Below, piece by piece: positions 10,119 to 18,368 of a DNA stretch of 57,296 nucleotides (position 1 is its first letter; the number at the start of each line of letters is the position of its first letter). The notes beneath the pieces were generated by a model. The model was given only the letters and a program-made list of their open reading frames with translations, made no database searches and was not told the DNA's origin. Made by a program: the position numbers and the translations under genes. The DNA comes from Microbacterium yannicii PS01 (GTDB lineage Bacteria; Actinomycetota; Actinomycetes; Actinomycetales; Microbacteriaceae), in contig NZ_CAJF01000028.1 of the NCBI RefSeq assembly GCF_000304335.1, positions 1-57,296 of the forward strand, read 5' to 3'.

Positions 10119-11137
10119 TGCGCGTTCTCCTCGCCGGCGGCGCCGGTTACATCGGCGCCCACACGGCCGTCGCCCTTCTCGAAGCCGGGCACGACGTCCT
10201 CGTCGTCGACGACCTCTCGAACTCCTCCGCCGAGGCCGTGGCGCGGGTGGAGCAGCTGACGGGTGCGAAGATCCCGTTCCTGGCCGCCGACGCGCGCGAC
10301 GTCGATGCGCTCACCGCCTTCGTGCGCACGCATGCGCCCGTCGACGCGGTGATCCACTTCGCCGGGCTCAAGGCCGTCGGTGAGTCGGTGGCCGAGCCGG
10401 TGCGCTACTACGACGTCAACATCGGCACCTCGATCGCGATCCTGAAACTGATGGCGGCCGAGGGCATCCCGACGATCGTGTTCTCGAGTTCTGCGACCGT
10501 CTACGGCGCTCCGGAGACGCTGCCGCTGTCGGAGGAGTCGCCCACCGGCATCGACCTGACGAACCCGTACGGCAAGACCAAGCGCATGATCGAAGAGATC
10601 CTGAAGGATGCCGCGGCCGCCGACCCGGCTCTGCGCGCGGTGAGCCTGCGGTACTTCAACCCGGTCGGCGCTCACCCCAGCGGCCGGATCGGCGAGGATC
10701 CTGCCGGCGTGCCCAACAACCTGATGCCGTACGTGGCTCGCGTCGCTGTCGGGGCACTCGACCGCGTCGGCGTGTTCGGCGACGACTATGACACCCCCGA
10801 CGGGACGGGTCAGCGCGACTACATCCATGTGCTGGACCTCGCAGCCGGTCACGTCGCGGCGCTCGAGCACGCTCGCGAAGGGTACGAGATCTACAACCTC
10901 GGCACCGGTACGCCGGTGACGGTCCTCGAGCTCATCGCGGCCTTCGAACGAGCAGCCGGCAAGAAGATTCCGCGCGAGATCCTGCCCCGCCGGGCAGGCG
11001 ACGTCGCGGCTTCGTACTGCGACCCGTCCAAGGCGCAGCGCGAACTCGGATGGACGGCCACGCGCACCATCGATGAAGCGTGCCGTGACTCGTGGAACTG
11101 GCAGTCGAACAACCCGAACGGCTACGCCCGGGCCTGA
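10118..11137 (+). CDS. galE: UDP-glucose 4-epimerase
   Basis: Interconverts UDP-glucose and UDP-galactose for cell-surface glycans and galactose use. The 339-aa short-chain dehydrogenase fold shows the NAD motif [10 protein letters not shown] at the N-terminus, the active-site block SSSATVYG and the catalytic YxxxK in NPYGKTK. Downstream are [18 protein letters not shown] and the [10 protein letters not shown] block, all GalE-specific. Length is normal. It converges on the DUF1295 gene with a 16-bp gap. Confidence 0.95.
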   Translation: MRVLLAGGAGYIGAHTAVALLEAGHDVLVVDDLSNSSAEAVARVEQLTGAKIPFLAADARDVDALTAFVRTHAPVDAVIHFAGLKAVGESVAEPVRYYDVNIGTSIAILKLMAAEGIPTIVFSSSATVYGAPETLPLSEESPTGIDLTNPYGKTKRMIEEILKDAAAADPALRAVSLRYFNPVGAHPSGRIGEDPAGVPNNLMPYVARVAVGALDRVGVFGDDYDTPDGTGQRDYIHVLDLAAGHVAALEHAREGYEIYNLGTGTPVTVLELIAAFERAAGKKIPREILPRRAGDVAASYCDPSKAQRELGWTATRTIDEACRDSWNWQSNNPNGYARA

Positions 11138-11153
11138 TCGGGGCGAAGACCTC

Positions 11154-11987
11154 TCACGCCGTCTTGGGCGCCTTGGACCGTCGACGCCGGGGGAGAGGAA
11201 GCAGCATCGACACGGTCCGCTGATAGGCGGCGTAGGCCGGATACTTCGAGGCGGTGATCGACTCGGTGAAGATCGTCGAGCCGATGAACAGCAGCGTCAG
11301 CAACGCGGCGCCGACGATCGTCCAGTTGAGCCATCCGCCGCCGCCGGTCACGAGCGCCGTCGCACCTATCGCGTAGAACACCCACCACTGCGCCTGCTCG
11401 AACAAGAAATTCGGGTGGCGGCTGTAGGCGAACAGACCCGTGGTGACGAACCCGGGCTCGAGCGTCCCTCCCGCGGCGTTCTTCGCCTGATGGAAGTTCC
11501 ACTGCTGCTGGTCGGCGACCCACTCGCCGACCAGGAACGCGGCGAAGAGCGCCGAGAACGCGGCATCCCATCCCGTGAAGGGCGTCGGATGCTGCCACCC
11601 GATGTACGCCGGAAGCGTGATGAGCACGAGCAGCGCGTTCTGGTAGAGGACGATGAAGAAGAGGTTGAAGAGCTGGAACTGCCACGGCTTCATCCGGCCG
11701 CGCAGGACTGCCCAGCGATAGTCCTCCATGCCGGTGTACCCGCCCTTGCGGGCGAAGTTGAAGGTGAGCCGTGCGCCCCACGCGGTGACGAGGAGCGCCA
11801 TGACGACGAGTCGCGCCGCGTCTTCGCCTGCGATGAGCGCGGCGATGGCGAAGATCCACACGTAGACGACCGGGACGATGGACCAGAGCCGGTCGACCCA
11901 CGAGGTGTCTTCCGTGACGAGCGATGCGATCCAGCAGAAGGCGCAGGCGACGCCGGCGACGCCGAGGACGATGACGAGGGGGTCCAT
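11154..11987 (-). CDS. DUF1295 domain-containing membrane protein
   Basis: A 277-aa polytopic membrane protein of the steroid-5-alpha-reductase-like DUF1295 family. Family blocks are [49 protein letters not shown] and the C-terminal [17 protein letters not shown]. It may be a lipid-modifying reductase or methyltransferase-like enzyme, but no substrate is known. The ATG is preceded by TAGCCT (11999-11994) at leaderless spacing. Its promoter region shares the divergent spacer with the FCD regulator, and the nearer operator would cover the region upstream of its -10, so it may also be controlled by that regulator. Confidence 0.85.
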   Translation of the reverse strand: MDPLVIVLGVAGVACAFCWIASLVTEDTSWVDRLWSIVPVVYVWIFAIAALIAGEDAARLVVMALLVTAWGARLTFNFARKGGYTGMEDYRWAVLRGRMKPWQFQLFNLFFIVLYQNALLVLITLPAYIGWQHPTPFTGWDAAFSALFAAFLVGEWVADQQQWNFHQAKNAAGGTLEPGFVTTGLFAYSRHPNFLFEQAQWWVFYAIGATALVTGGGGWLNWTIVGAALLTLLFIGSTIFTESITASKYPAYAAYQRTVSMLLPLPRRRRSKAPKTA

Positions 11988-12009
11988 GCGCTCAGGCTAG
12001 CGTTTGATT

Positions 12010-12043
12010 GTGGTCAGACCACACGGTATCGTGGTCTGACCAC
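12010..12043. promoter_or_regulatory. paired operators for the FCD-family regulator
   Basis: Two perfect 13-bp palindromes, GTGGTCAGACCAC (12010-12022) and GTGGTCTGACCAC (12031-12043), have centres 21 bp apart, about two helical turns. They match the TGGTnnnACCA-type half-site pattern known for FadR/LldR regulators. A TATCGT hexamer at 12026-12031 could be the -10 of the regulator gene, so binding would cover its promoter. This suggests autoregulation and possible control of the divergent DUF1295 gene. Confidence 0.75.
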
Positions 12044-12063
12044 ATGGATCGATGAGGAGACCC

Positions 12064-12819
12064 GTGGCACAGACTTCGATGACGCCCGCCGCCGCGGAAT
12101 CGGCGACGCCGCCGACGACCGCGCGCGCCTGGCGCGTGGTGCTCGAGAAGATCGAGACCGACCTTCTGGACGGCACTCTGCAGCCGGGCGACCGACTGCC
12201 CCCGGAGCGCGAGCTCGCCTCGACACTCGGCGTCGGCCGATCCAGCGTGCGCGAGGCGCTGCGTGTGCTCGAGGTGATGGGCCTCATCCGCACCGGCACC
12301 GGCTCGGGTCCGACCTCCGGAGCGATGATCATCGCGACTCCGAACGGCGGCATGTCGGCACTCCTGCGCCTGCAGGTGGCGGCCCAGGGCTTTCCGCTCG
12401 ACGACGTCGTCGCCACACGTCTCGTGCTCGAATCCGCTGTCGTCGAAGCGCTGGCTGCGGATCCGGACCGCGACACCGACGATGCTCGCGCCGTCCTCGA
12501 CGCGATGGAGGCGACCGATCTCACGCCCGCCGAGTTCCTCGCACTCGATGCGCAGCTGCACCTGGCTCTCGCCGAGGCCTCGGGCAATGTCGTGATCGCG
12601 GCGACGATGGCGGGCCTGCGCACCGCCATCGAGTCGTACGTCCAAGCGGGAGCCGAGCGCATCACCGATTGGGATGCGACCGCCTCGCGTCTGCGCCACG
12701 AGCACCGCGCGATCCTCGATGCCGTCGAGAGCGGCGAGATCGACCGCGCCCGCACCCTCGTGCGGAGCCACATCACCGGCTACTACGCCCATGCGGGCCT
12801 CGCTCGCACTTCCGTCTGA
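12064..12819 (+). CDS. FadR-subfamily GntR transcriptional regulator (FCD domain), LldR-like
   Basis: A 251-aa regulator with an N-terminal winged helix (about residues 25-85; [31 protein letters not shown]) and a C-terminal helical FCD ligand domain with metal-site type residues ([33 protein letters not shown]). GTG 12064 is chosen because GAGGAG lies at 12054-12059; an ATG at 12052 would include that site. It sits 17 bp upstream of a lactate-dehydrogenase-type gene, which fits a lactate or hydroxy-acid sensor. The ligand is inferred from that neighbour. Confidence 0.9.
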   Translation: MAQTSMTPAAAESATPPTTARAWRVVLEKIETDLLDGTLQPGDRLPPERELASTLGVGRSSVREALRVLEVMGLIRTGTGSGPTSGAMIIATPNGGMSALLRLQVAAQGFPLDDVVATRLVLESAVVEALAADPDRDTDDARAVLDAMEATDLTPAEFLALDAQLHLALAEASGNVVIAATMAGLRTAIESYVQAGAERITDWDATASRLRHEHRAILDAVESGEIDRARTLVRSHITGYYAHAGLARTSV

Positions 12820-12836
12820 ACCCGAAAGGCACATCC

Positions 12837-14225
12837 ATGGTCACGCGTCAGCTGCCCAAGCCCGCCGAGCTCCTCGAGCTCATGCAGTTCAAGAAGCCCG
12901 AGCTCAACGGCCGCAAGCGCCGCCTCGACGCGGCGCTCACGATCTACGATCTCCGTTCGATCGCGAAGCGCCGCACGCCCAAGGCCGCGTTCGACTACAC
13001 CGACGGCGCCGCCGAAGGTGAGCTGTCGCTCGCTCGCGCGCGCCAGGCGTTCGAGGACGTCGAGTTCCACCCGAGCATTCTGCGCCCGGCCGAGCGGGTC
13101 GACATGTCGACCGAGATCCTCGGCGGGCCGTCAGCACTGCCCTTCGGCATCGCGCCGACCGGGTTCACTCGGCTGATGCAGACCGAGGGTGAGAGCGCGG
13201 GCGCTGCTGCCGCCGGTGCCGCCGGCATCCCATTCACCCTCTCGACTCTCGGGACGACGTCGATCGAGGACGTGCGGAAGGCCAACCCGAACGGACGGAA
13301 CTGGTTCCAGCTCTACGTCATGCGCGACCGCGAGGTCTCGTACGCGCTGACGCGCCGCGCCGCCGAAGCGGGCTTCGACACCCTGCAGTTCACCGTCGAC
13401 ACGCCGGTCGCCGGCGCGCGTCTGCGCGACAAGCGCAACGGCTTCTCGATCCCCCCGCAGCTGACTCTCGGCACGATCATCAACGCCATCCCACGCCCGT
13501 GGTGGTGGTACGACTTCCTCACGACGCCCAAGCTCGAGTTCGCGTCGCTGTCGACGACCGGCGGCACCGTGGGCGAGCTGCTGAACGCCGCGATGGACCC
13601 GACCATCAGCTACGACGACCTCGACGTCATCCGCGAGATCTGGCCCGGCAAGATCGTCGTCAAGGGCGTCCAGAACGTCGAGGACTCCAAGCGGCTCATC
13701 GACGCCGGGGTCGACGGCATCATCCTGTCGAACCACGGCGGCCGCCAGCTCGACCGTGCGCCGATCCCGTTCCGCCTGCTGCCGGAGGTGGTGCGCGAGG
13801 TCGGCAAGGACGCCACCGTCATGGTCGACACCGGCATCATGAACGGCGCCGACATCGTCGCGTCGATCGCGCTGGGCGCGAAGTTCACTCTCATCGGCCG
13901 CGCGTACCTCTACGGCCTGATGGCGGGCGGGCGGGAGGGCGTGGATCGCACGATCGCGATCCTGCGCACCGAGATCGAGCGCACGATGCAGCTGCTGGGA
14001 GTCGCGTCGTTGGCCGAGCTCGAGCCGAAGCACGTCACACAGCTCACCCGGCTCATGCCGCTCGCCGGCGCCCCCGCCGACGCGGTCGGCGGCGGTGCGC
14101 CACGTGTGCGCGCGGTGTCGGATTCACCGGTCCGCGGCGCGAAGGCGTCGGGGGATGCGGAGGCCGCAGCATCCCGCCCCGCGAAGCCCGCGGCGCCGCG
14201 CGCCAAGGCTTCTGCCAAGAGCTGA
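12837..14225 (+). CDS. lldD: FMN-dependent alpha-hydroxy acid dehydrogenase, L-lactate dehydrogenase (LldD) type
   Basis: Oxidises a 2-hydroxy acid, most likely L-lactate, and feeds quinone. The 462-aa protein carries the FMN/TIM-barrel blocks of the family: [65 protein letters not shown] and the catalytic SNHGGRQLD with H300. [13 protein letters not shown] closes the domain. The last 50 residues or so are an Ala/Lys/Pro-rich extension beyond the family norm. It follows the regulator with a 17-bp gap and GAAAGG upstream, so the two form an operon. Lactate as substrate is likely but other hydroxy acids are possible. Confidence 0.88.
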   Translation: MVTRQLPKPAELLELMQFKKPELNGRKRRLDAALTIYDLRSIAKRRTPKAAFDYTDGAAEGELSLARARQAFEDVEFHPSILRPAERVDMSTEILGGPSALPFGIAPTGFTRLMQTEGESAGAAAAGAAGIPFTLSTLGTTSIEDVRKANPNGRNWFQLYVMRDREVSYALTRRAAEAGFDTLQFTVDTPVAGARLRDKRNGFSIPPQLTLGTIINAIPRPWWWYDFLTTPKLEFASLSTTGGTVGELLNAAMDPTISYDDLDVIREIWPGKIVVKGVQNVEDSKRLIDAGVDGIILSNHGGRQLDRAPIPFRLLPEVVREVGKDATVMVDTGIMNGADIVASIALGAKFTLIGRAYLYGLMAGGREGVDRTIAILRTEIERTMQLLGVASLAELEPKHVTQLTRLMPLAGAPADAVGGGAPRVRAVSDSPVRGAKASGDAEAAASRPAKPAAPRAKASAKS

Positions 14226-14294
14226 TCCGCAAGTCCGACCTCCCGAGCCACCCGTTGCTTCCGGCGTCGCCCGTTGCTGCCGGCGTCGCCCGGG

Positions 14295-14506
14295 TGCTCG
14301 GGGGTCAGGTCCTGCGGGTTTGCGGCGGGTGTTCCCGCGCGATGTGCCCCATGGGTCTCGGGGCGGGGGAGTGCCGGGTGCTCGGGGGTCAGGTCCTGTG
14401 GGTTTGCGGCGCGTGTTCCCGCGCGAACTACCCCCTGAGCGTGAGGGTGGCTGAGGGCGGTGCTCGGGGGTCAGGTCCTGCGGGTTTGCGGCGCGTGTTC
14501 CCGCGC
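14295..14506. repeat. three direct repeats of about 47 bp in the lldD-HAD spacer
   Basis: Nearly identical copies begin at 14295, 14379 and 14461 (period 84 and 82). Each begins TGCTCGGGGGTCAGGTCCTG and continues through GGGTTTGCGG to a GTTCCCGCGC end. The 3' half can fold into an imperfect stem (GTTTGCGGCGCG against CGCGCGAAC). The linkers differ in sequence, so this is not a CRISPR array. No ORF in this spacer (14226-14544) is convincing. Confidence 0.85.
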
Positions 14507-14544
14507 AACCAGTACCCGGACCCGGGCCGCGTGCGATGGGAGCG

Positions 14545-15321
14545 TCAGACGCGGACGGGAAGGCTCGGGATGAGCTGCTCGAGGTAGGCGGCGGTGTCTT
14601 CCCAGCCCTCGACCGCGTGGCACGTCACGCCCATCGCGAGAACCGGGTAGTCGTTGCCGTCGGGATCGAGACGGTCGCCGATGAACAGCATGTCGTCGAG
14701 TGCGATGCCGGTCTGCTCGGCGAGCTGCCGCATGCCGTAGGCCTTGTCGATGCCCTGCTCGGTGATGTCGACCGACGTCGACCCGCCGGAGCGCACCTCG
14801 AGGTCGGGAAGCTGCGCCGCGACGGCGGCGCGGAGGGTGTTCTTCTTCTCGCCGGTCGGGTCCCAGGCGGTCTTGATGGCGACGGGGGCCTGCTGGCCGA
14901 GCGCCGAGAAGGTGATCTGCGAACCGCGATCCTCGAGGATGTCCCCCCAGGTCTCGGCCTCCCACAGACCCAGTCGGCGCGCTTCGCCCTCGACGGCGGC
15001 GAGTGCGCGGGACTTCTGGTCATCGGTCAGCGAGCGCTTGTAGACAGTGACGATGCCGTCGTCCGAGAGGCGGTAGTACTGCGTGCCGCAGGTCGGCAGG
15101 AGGTGCATCCGCGCGAGCGCGGATGACGAGGCATCCGGCAGTCGATCGACGACCTGCGCGGTGAACTGCGCGAGCTGGCCGCCGGAGATGATCGCCACCT
15201 CGACGCGTTCGGCCAGCGCGAGGAGAAGGTCACCGATGCGCGGGTCGATAGGGCTCTTCGAGGGAGCCAGCGTGTCATCGAGGTCGAACGCCACGAGGCG
15301 AGGCGGGATGCTGCCTGTCAT
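14545..15321 (-). CDS. HAD-superfamily (IIB) hydrolase, phosphomannomutase/sugar-phosphatase-like
   Basis: A 258-aa HAD hydrolase. Motif I is FDLDDTL (residues 12-18), motif II is the Ser of ISGG, the conserved Lys is in GIDKAYGM, and motif IV is GDRLDPDGND. The cap-inserted region and GDRL..GND pattern resemble the eukaryotic-type phosphomannomutase and sucrose-phosphatase group. The substrate cannot be assigned. It lies downstream of tRNA-Pro on the same strand, separated by a terminator. Confidence 0.85.
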   Translation of the reverse strand: MTGSIPPRLVAFDLDDTLAPSKSPIDPRIGDLLLALAERVEVAIISGGQLAQFTAQVVDRLPDASSSALARMHLLPTCGTQYYRLSDDGIVTVYKRSLTDDQKSRALAAVEGEARRLGLWEAETWGDILEDRGSQITFSALGQQAPVAIKTAWDPTGEKKNTLRAAVAAQLPDLEVRSGGSTSVDITEQGIDKAYGMRQLAEQTGIALDDMLFIGDRLDPDGNDYPVLAMGVTCHAVEGWEDTAAYLEQLIPSLPVRV

Positions 15322-15355
15322 CGGTCTCCGGTCTCTCAGGGCGGTCCTGCGATGA

Positions 15356-15386
15356 GAAAGGCTCCGCCGGTGGGGCGGAGCCTTTC
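15356..15386 (-). terminator. intrinsic terminator after tRNA-Pro
   Basis: Perfect 13-bp stem (arms 15356-15368 and 15374-15386, 5-nt loop). On the minus strand the stem ends in TTTC, just after the tRNA 3' end, so it probably ends the tRNA transcript before the HAD gene. Confidence 0.75.
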
Positions 15387-15393
15387 TCTGTGG

Positions 15394-15467
<74 letters not shown>

Positions 15468-15484
15468 TCGACAACCCCACGAGT

Positions 15485-17320
15485 CTACCCGATCTTGGGG
15501 CGTGCTCCGAACCGGGGACGTCGCGTCGCCGCGAAGGAGATGCCCGCCGTGAGCAGCCCGACCGCCACCGCGGCGGGCGCGCGCATCGAGTCGAACGAGG
15601 CGCCCGTGGCCGCCAACGCCGGCGGCTGCTCGCTCGGAGCGGGTGGAACCGTCGCCTCGACGACGCGCGAGGTCTCGTTCTCGATGCCGCAGATTCCGAC
15701 GTGGACGAGGTCGCCCGCCGAGTCGAGCGCACGCTCCTGCCAGTAGTAGGTCCCGGCGGTGTCGACCACCGGCGAGGTCACGCTGTAGGTGCCGGCGGCA
15801 GACACCTCGACCGGTGCGCTCTCCCAGATGAGGTTCTCGAGGACGCACGTGTCGTCCGCCGGCACACTGTCGACCGCCCGATACAGCGCAGAGGTGATGC
15901 GCAGCCCGTCAGAGGGGACGCCGCCAGTGACGTTGATCGTGTCGCTGAGGGTCTCGCCAGCGGCGGCCACGGGCTGCGCAGTGGTCGATATCGCCGGGAC
16001 GATGGCGACCTGGCTGCGTGCGCCGAATTGCTCGGTCCAGACGGTATCGGCTCCGCTGTGCCGCGATACCGCGTCGGACTGGTCGGCGCCACGGACGGTC
16101 CACACGGCGGTGTAGAAGCCGGGCTTCGCCATTTCCCACGACGAGGTCACCGTGTACGGCGCTGTCGGGCCGGTTCCGGCGTCCGTGGTGACCTCCAGCG
16201 TGCCCGCCTGCTCAGCGTCGGTGGGCAGTGGGTCGCCGGGAGCGGGTTCCCGGTCAGTGCGGTAGACCGTTGCACCGGCTGAGACGGGAAGGTACGAGCC
16301 GTCCTCCGCTCGCGGCCAGCTTCCGTCAGCGGGCCTGAACGTCACCTCGTCGATGTAGGGCCCCCCGGTCGCGTAACGCGCGGCGACCTGGGTCGTCATC
16401 GTCGGGGCGAACGGCGGCACGCGCGGTGAGGTGTCCGCTCCCGCGACGTCGAACTCGAGGGCGCCTGCGGGCCCGGCTGTATCCTGCCCGCCCGGGGTCG
16501 TGTAGTGACGGACGGCGGCCGTGAAGCCTGCGGAGAACCGCCCGGTGCCGCTCACCGAATACGGACGGCCCTCGGCCGGTGGTATCGCGATGATGGTGTA
16601 CTCCGGGCCGGGCGTCACGCCCTCTCGCGTGGGGGAGCCGGTGTCGGCGAAGACCGCGTTCGTCAGGGTGATCGTCCCGGTCGCCGAGGCTGTGCTGGCG
16701 TCGACCCGGACGCTGCCGGAGCGGTGGTCCGCGGCATCCGTCGTGAATGCGAGGCTGCCGGTCGGAGTTTGTGAGCTGCCACCTGCGCGGGTCGCCTCGT
16801 CGTAGAAGGCGACGGCGCGCTCCTGCACCGCGCGACTGTGCTCGGGCGCGAGCGCGGAGAAGGTCCAGTGGATGGCCCCGGCGAGAGAGTCGCCCTGGTA
16901 GCCGAAGGCGTGCAATGTCTCTTCCCAGTGGGCGATGGCCTTCACCGCCCACCCGACGGCCGCCGCCTGGACGGGATCGTCGGTCTGGCCGTAGGTCGTC
17001 ACGAGCAGGTTGATTCCTGTGAGCTGCTGGGGCGAGAGACCTGCGGCGGTTCCGCTGACACCATGGTCGGTGCTCGCGCCGGTCGGGGCCGGCGCACCGG
17101 GGGTGATGCAGTACGTGTGCACCCCGTCGACGAGCATCGAGCCGTGCCAGCCATACGTCGAGATGGGCGCCCACGTGCCGAAGCCGGCGCCCTGGGCGGC
17201 TGCGTGAGCGGGAGCAGCGAAGGCGACGCCGCCGGCGACGACTGCCAGGGCGGCGGCGCCCGCGACGAGCGATGCCAGGAGAAAGCGGACGGAACGGCGG
17301 TGAGACGTGGTGATCGGCAC
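15485..17320 (-). CDS. secreted cell-wall-anchored surface protein with class-E sortase signal
   Basis: A 611-aa exported protein with a signal peptide (residues 1-40, cleavage after APAHA). A large Thr/Ser/Ala-rich beta-type ectodomain follows, and the C-terminus holds LAATG (569-573), a hydrophobic helix and a basic tail RRPRFGARPKIG. LAxTG is the motif used by class-E sortases of high-GC actinobacteria, so covalent wall anchoring is predicted. The segment HTYCITPG (C71) resembles the cysteine region of thioester adhesin domains, but I cannot confirm the partner Gln. No sortase gene is in the window. Its TAG stop overlaps the tRNA-Pro promoter. Confidence 0.82.
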   Translation of the reverse strand: MPITTSHRRSVRFLLASLVAGAAALAVVAGGVAFAAPAHAAAQGAGFGTWAPISTYGWHGSMLVDGVHTYCITPGAPAPTGASTDHGVSGTAAGLSPQQLTGINLLVTTYGQTDDPVQAAAVGWAVKAIAHWEETLHAFGYQGDSLAGAIHWTFSALAPEHSRAVQERAVAFYDEATRAGGSSQTPTGSLAFTTDAADHRSGSVRVDASTASATGTITLTNAVFADTGSPTREGVTPGPEYTIIAIPPAEGRPYSVSGTGRFSAGFTAAVRHYTTPGGQDTAGPAGALEFDVAGADTSPRVPPFAPTMTTQVAARYATGGPYIDEVTFRPADGSWPRAEDGSYLPVSAGATVYRTDREPAPGDPLPTDAEQAGTLEVTTDAGTGPTAPYTVTSSWEMAKPGFYTAVWTVRGADQSDAVSRHSGADTVWTEQFGARSQVAIVPAISTTAQPVAAAGETLSDTINVTGGVPSDGLRITSALYRAVDSVPADDTCVLENLIWESAPVEVSAAGTYSVTSPVVDTAGTYYWQERALDSAGDLVHVGICGIENETSRVVEATVPPAPSEQPPALAATGASFDSMRAPAAVAVGLLTAGISFAATRRPRFGARPKIG

Positions 17321-17426
17321 GTTCTCGATCCTGCGGGACCTCGGGGGATCGGAACGGCGGATCAGATCGATCTGTGAGCTCGACGGGTTGCGGCGCTCCT
17401 GGGGAGGAACCGGCGCAGCCGGGCGC

Positions 17427-18368
17427 TTACGACCGTGCCGTGAGGGTGAGGAGGGATGCCTCGGGTCGGCACGCGAAGCGGACCGGGGCGTAGATCGAGT
17501 GCCCGAGTCCGGCGCTGACGTTGAGCGGCACGGTCCGGCTGTCGGCGCTCCACGTGCTGAGGCCCCGGGCCTGCTTCAGCGGGATGTCGCAGTTGGCCAC
17601 CAGGGCGCCCAAACCCGGAACCCGCACCTGCCCGCCGTGCGTGTGGCCCGCCAGGATCGCGTCGGCACCGAGGTCGATGAATCGATCGAGCACGCGGCGG
17701 TAGGGCGCGTGAGTCACTCCAAGAGTCAGGTCGGCGGGCCCGCTGTCGCGCAGTCCCTGCAGCAGTTCGGGCAGCACATCGAGCCGGTCCCACCCGCGAT
17801 GGGCATCGCTGACGCCGAACGCGTCGATTCGCAGCCCGCCGGCTTCCACCGTCCCGACCGCGTTGTTGAGATCGAGCCAGCCGAGCTCGTCGGACAGGTA
17901 GCTGTCGAGCGGCTCGGTGTCGATGGGCTCAGCGGTGTGCCTGATCTTCGAGGGCCCCGTGAAGTACTTCAGCGGGTTCCGGGGGGAGGGAGCCGTGTGG
18001 TCGTTCGAGCCGTGCACGAACACCCCCGGGACGCCGCGCAGCGGGTCGAACGCCGCGCGCAACCCGCGCAGCCCGAGAGCGTGGCCCATGTTGTCGCCGG
18101 TGTTGACGATCAGATCCGGCTGGAGCTCGGCCAGCGCGGCGATCCACTGCTGCTTGCGTCGCTGCCACGGCGCCATGTGCGCATCGGACAGATGCAGGAC
18201 GCGGATCGGCGCCGAGCCGCGCGGAAGCACGGCCACGTCATGGAAGCGGACGGTGAACAGATAGCGCTCGATCCCGACGCCCCACACCCCAGCGGCGGCG
18301 CCCACCGCCCCCGCCACGCCGAGCGTGGTGAGGGCGGCGCGCGTCGCGTGACTTGCGCCCGCCGGCAC
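17427..18368 (-). CDS. metallophosphoesterase, membrane-anchored
   Basis: A 313-aa calcineurin-type phosphoesterase with an N-terminal anchor (about residues 11-31) and all metal motifs: LSDAH (D62, H64), NTGDN, GSNDH, THAPY and AGHTHGG. The GTG at 18368 overlaps the stop of the PBP gene by one base (TAGTG), so translation is coupled. This family includes enzymes acting on UDP-sugar lipids and cyclic nucleotides. Its place behind a peptidoglycan synthase suggests an envelope role, but the substrate is unknown. The long frame upstream of 18368 is antisense-like, Arg-rich and unlikely to be translated. Confidence 0.9.
   Translation of the reverse strand: MPAGASHATRAALTTLGVAGAVGAAAGVWGVGIERYLFTVRFHDVAVLPRGSAPIRVLHLSDAHMAPWQRRKQQWIAALAELQPDLIVNTGDNMGHALGLRGLRAAFDPLRGVPGVFVHGSNDHTAPSPRNPLKYFTGPSKIRHTAEPIDTEPLDSYLSDELGWLDLNNAVGTVEAGGLRIDAFGVSDAHRGWDRLDVLPELLQGLRDSGPADLTLGVTHAPYRRVLDRFIDLGADAILAGHTHGGQVRVPGLGALVANCDIPLKQARGLSTWSADSRTVPLNVSAGLGHSIYAPVRFACRPEASLLTLTARS

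Noticed and set aside
11073..12836. N-terminal extension of the lactate dehydrogenase frame
   Set aside because: It would cross the DUF1295 and regulator genes; ATG 12837 matches the family start.
14295..14506. CRISPR array
   Set aside because: Only three units, GC-rich linkers that are not of uniform spacer type, no cas genes.
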